Below, piece after piece: positions 6,712 through 8,207 of a stretch of DNA of 8,207 bases; position 1 is the stretch's first letter, and every line of letters begins with the position of its first letter. Under the pieces are notes generated by a model. That model worked only from the letters and a program-made list of their open reading frames with translations, was not told where the DNA came from and made no database searches. The stretch spans positions 1 to 8,207 of the forward strand of contig CAIKJM010000131.1 of assembly GCA_903827735.1 (NCBI GenBank), given 5' to 3'. The stretch is from an uncultured Rhodanobacter sp. GTDB lineage: Bacteria > Pseudomonadota > Gammaproteobacteria > Xanthomonadales > Rhodanobacteraceae. A program made the translations under genes and the position numbers.

Positions 6712-7290
6712 TCAGGCTAGATTGCTGGCCGCAAATTCCCAGTTCACCAGATTCCAGAACGCTTCCACGTATTTCGGGCGAGCGTTGCGGTAATCGATGT
6801 AGTACGCGTGTTCCCACACGTCGGTGGTGAACAGCGGCTTGTCGCTTCCGGTGATCGGCGTGGCCGCGTTCGAGGTGTTGACGATGCCGAGCGAACCGTC
6901 GGGGCGCTGCACCAGCCAGGTCCAGCCCGAGCCGAAGTTGCCTGCGGCCGATTTGCTGAACTCTTCCTTGAACTTGTCGAACGAGCCGAAGGCCTTGTCG
7001 ATCGCGTCGGCAAGCTTGCCGGTCGGCGCACCGCCGCCCTTGGGGCTCATCGAATTCCAGTAGAACGTGTGGTTCCAGATCTGCGCCGCGTTGTTGAACA
7101 CGCCGCCGGAGGATTTCTTGATGATGTCCTCTAGCTTCGCATCGGCGAACTCAGTGCCTTCGATCAGCTTATTGAGGTTGGTGACATACGCCTGGTGATG
7201 CTTGCCGTAGTGATATTCCAGCGTTTCAGCCGAGATGTTCGGCTCCAGCGCGTTCTTTTCGTACGGAAGCGGGGGCAATTCGATCGCCAT
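6712..7290 (-). CDS. sodB: Superoxide dismutase, iron type
   Basis: SodB converts superoxide to oxygen and hydrogen peroxide in the cytoplasm. The product is 192 residues, the same size class as E. coli SodB, and resembles it along the whole length. The metal ligands expected of the family are present: His27 in EYHYGKHH, His74 in WNHTFYW, and Asp157 and His161 in DVWEHAYYIDY. The active-site glutamine lies at Gln70 in NNAAQIWNH, the position typical of iron rather than manganese enzymes; cambialistic use cannot be excluded. The start ATG 7290 has an excellent AAGGAG seven bases upstream and fits the family N terminus MAIELPPLPY; the longer open frame to 7632 is rejected because it crosses grxD antisense. 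There is no signal peptide. It is convergent with purK across a shared terminator and divergent from grxD. Confidence 0.98.
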   Translation of the reverse strand: MAIELPPLPYEKNALEPNISAETLEYHYGKHHQAYVTNLNKLIEGTEFADAKLEDIIKKSSGGVFNNAAQIWNHTFYWNSMSPKGGGAPTGKLADAIDKAFGSFDKFKEEFSKSAAGNFGSGWTWLVQRPDGSLGIVNTSNAATPITGSDKPLFTTDVWEHAYYIDYRNARPKYVEAFWNLVNWEFAASNLA

Positions 7291-7297
7291 GGTGTGG

Positions 7298-7303
7298 CTC
7301 CTT
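7298..7303 (-). promoter_or_regulatory. Strong ribosome binding site of sodB
   Basis: On the minus strand AAGGAG (7303-7298) stands seven bases before ATG 7290. It is the best Shine-Dalgarno sequence in the window and fixes the sodB start against the upstream-extended open frame. Confidence 0.9.
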
Positions 7304-7357
7304 AGCGGTGGCTGGGGGAGGTTTGGCCGGCCCAGCGGGCAGCGGCCATCGGGTGAC

Positions 7358-7366
7358 TGATACAAT
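7358..7366 (+). promoter_or_regulatory. Extended -10 promoter of grxD
   Basis: TGATACAAT forms an extended -10 element: TG plus one base before TACAAT, five of six to consensus. The -35 region (about 7338-7343) is poor, as is common for extended -10 promoters. Transcription would begin near 7373, leaving about 32 bases before ATG 7405, a better fit than the 17 bases before ATG 7390. A sodB promoter must overlap this region on the other strand, since only 114 bases separate the two starts. Confidence 0.5.
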
Positions 7367-7386
7367 ACCGATCTGCCTGCATTGTA
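7361..7386. repeat. Inverted TACAAT/ATTGTA pair in the sodB-grxD control region
   Basis: TACAAT at 7361-7366 and ATTGTA at 7381-7386 form a six-base inverted repeat with a 14-base spacer. On the minus strand the second copy reads TACAAT, a good -10 for sodB, or as part of TTTACA (7388-7383), a good -35 for it. Either reading places the two promoters on top of each other. A dyad this short could be chance. Confidence 0.3.
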
Positions 7387-7404
7387 AAGATGAAACGTCG
7401 ACCT

Positions 7405-7728
7405 ATGGATATCAACGAGCGAATTCGCGCCATTCTCGCCGAGCATCCCATCGTGCTTTTCATGAAAGGCACCCCGCAGTTTCCCATGTGCGGCTTCTCC
7501 AGCCGTGCGGCGAAAGCGCTCACCGATGCGGGCGCGGATTTTCATGCGGTGAATATTTTGGCCGACCCGCAACTGCGCTCGGGCCTGCCGCACTTCGCCA
7601 ACTGGCCGACCTACCCGCAGCTGTTCATTCAAGGTGAGCTGATCGGCGGCTGCGATATTGTCGAAGACCTGAATGCCGCCGGTGAGCTGGCACGTATGGC
7701 CAACGACGTGGCCGGGATAGCGAATTAA
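7405..7728 (+). CDS. grxD: Monothiol glutaredoxin, Grx4 family
   Basis: This is a CGFS-type monothiol glutaredoxin, a family that binds a [2Fe-2S] cluster with glutathione and passes clusters to iron-sulfur proteins. From ATG 7405 the product is 107 residues. Motifs are VLFMKGTPQFPMCGFS (17-32, with Lys21 and active-site Cys29), NWPTYPQLFI (66-75, the cis-proline loop that binds glutathione), and GGCDIVEDL (81-89). The alignment with E. coli GrxD as I remember it starts at MDINERI, and this start gives a sensible leader after the extended -10 element at 7358-7366. ATG 7390 would add MKRRP and remains possible; neither start has a clear Shine-Dalgarno sequence. The stop TAA overlaps the next gene's ATG by one base (TAATG). 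It diverges from sodB, a fitting partner in oxidative and iron stress. Confidence 0.95.
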   Translation: MDINERIRAILAEHPIVLFMKGTPQFPMCGFSSRAAKALTDAGADFHAVNILADPQLRSGLPHFANWPTYPQLFIQGELIGGCDIVEDLNAAGELARMANDVAGIAN

Positions 7729-8207
7729 TGACGCTGCCGGTTTCCCGATTGCCGACCGAGTGGACCCCGGCCGCCGACTCGTTGCGCGATCGCGTGGTGC
7801 TGGTCACTGGCGCTTACGGTGGGCTGGGCGCAGCGGTTTCGCGCGCTGCCACACGCGCAGGCGCCACGGTGGTGCTGACGGGCAAGCGCAAGCGTCAGCT
7901 CGAGCAGCTGTATGACGCGATGCTCGCCGAAGGTTTGAGCGAGCCGGTGATCCATCCGCTCGATATGGAAACGGCCACGCCGCGCGACTACGAAAATCTG
8001 GCCGAAGGGCTGGAGCGCGATTTTGGCCGGCTCGACGGTATCGTGCACGCCGCGGCAAGTTTTGCCGGGCTCAGCCCAATCGCCATGCACAAGCCGGACG
8101 ACTGGCTGCGCGCCCTGCACGTCAATGTTCAGCAGCGCGTCGCGTCCCGACGCCAGCAGTTCCTCGACGGTCTTTCGCAGCGTGCCGTAGTAGTGACCGT
8201 GGACCTG
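7728..8207 (+). CDS. Short-chain dehydrogenase/reductase (YciK-like), 3' end missing or replaced
   Basis: This is the N-terminal part of an NAD(P)-binding short-chain dehydrogenase, probably of the E. coli YciK-like group. The Rossmann fold starts at RVVLVTGAYGGLG (22-34, the TGxxxGxG nucleotide motif), followed by ATVVLTGKRKRQLEQL (46-61), HPLDME with Asp79, and LDGIVHAAA (102-110, the NNAG-equivalent stretch). DDWLRALHVNV (124-134) carries the conserved Asn133. Substrate is unknown. The expected active-site Tyr-x-x-x-Lys would lie beyond the window. After about residue 134 the frame stays open to 8207, but the residues (RVASRRQQFL and onward) no longer look like the family's usual hydrophobic helix, and the opposite strand encodes a guanylate kinase fragment there. 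Genuine coding therefore probably ends near 8109-8126. The start overlaps the grxD stop, implying co-translation. Confidence 0.85.
   Translation, partial: MTLPVSRLPTEWTPAADSLRDRVVLVTGAYGGLGAAVSRAATRAGATVVLTGKRKRQLEQLYDAMLAEGLSEPVIHPLDMETATPRDYENLAEGLERDFGRLDGIVHAAASFAGLSPIAMHKPDDWLRALHVNVQQRVASRRQQFLDGLSQRAVVVTVDL
8109..8207 (-). CDS. gmk: Guanylate kinase internal fragment, probably a chimeric join
   Basis: Reading inward from the right edge on the minus strand, 33 codons encode an unmistakable internal piece of guanylate kinase, the enzyme that phosphorylates GMP to GDP. It begins VHGHYYGTLRKTVEELL, the GMP-binding segment with YYGT, and ends GRDALLNIDVQGA, the LxIDxQGA signature. The start and the P-loop would lie to the right of 8207. 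To the left of 8109 the frame continues but is only the antisense of the dehydrogenase gene and shows no further kinase similarity. The proteobacterial enzymes I know usually read IDWQGA; IDVQGA is commoner elsewhere (for example Verrucomicrobia-like lineages), so the fragment may come from another organism. It is partial at both ends and overlaps the dehydrogenase signature by about 18 bases. Confidence 0.75.

Noticed and set aside
7291..7632. Upstream extension of the sodB frame to 7632, which would give a 306-residue protein.
   Set aside because: It runs antisense through grxD and the shared promoter region, and ATG 7290 has a strong AAGGAG and the normal family N terminus.
7725..8120. 131-codon minus-strand open frame opposite the dehydrogenase gene, in the same frame as the guanylate kinase fragment.
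   Set aside because: Left of 8109 it has no kinase similarity and simply mirrors dehydrogenase codons; only the part at 8109-8207 is meaningful.

Overview
The window reads as chromosomal housekeeping DNA from a GC-rich gammaproteobacterium. The most likely source is Xanthomonadales, perhaps the Rhodanobacteraceae (Dyella/Rhodanobacter/Luteibacter type). This is inferred from gene content and protein style (SspA/SspB, DUF3301 beside nadC, a DUF1631 protein, a Trm112-like protein with a CCPVSK motif, purEK, an E. coli-like SodB and GrxD), not from a database search. I see no phage, IS element, CRISPR array, tRNA or rRNA.

Layout. Bases 1-788 (+) hold the end of sspA and all of sspB, translationally coupled. 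Convergent to them, 837-4509 (-) is a probable operon read in the order DUF1631 protein, nadC, DUF3301 membrane protein. A trm112-like gene (4635-4907, -) lies upstream of it and diverges from purE-purK (4976-6630, +), two overlapping genes for the CO2-fixing step of purine synthesis. A strong bidirectional hairpin terminator (6661-6690) separates purK from the convergent sodB (6712-7290, -). sodB diverges from grxD (7405-7728, +), and grxD overlaps by one base a YciK-like short-chain dehydrogenase gene that runs to the window end.

How the genes relate. SspA/SspB act in stress transcription and ClpXP substrate delivery; NadC makes the NAD precursor nicotinate mononucleotide; PurE/PurK make CAIR; SodB and the CGFS glutaredoxin GrxD serve superoxide defence and iron-sulfur handling from one shared intergenic control region. 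No intergenic stretch reaches 300 bases.

The most unusual signal is at the right edge. From about 8109 to 8207 the minus strand encodes a clear internal fragment of guanylate kinase (YYGT, then NIDVQGA), while the plus-strand dehydrogenase frame stays open but loses family resemblance just after its conserved N133. The two similarities overlap by about 18 bases. This looks like a chimeric join at a short shared sequence, either an assembly or amplification artefact or, less likely, a real rearrangement. I found no convincing undescribed multigene system; the less characterised genes are those for the DUF1631, DUF3301 and Trm112-like proteins.
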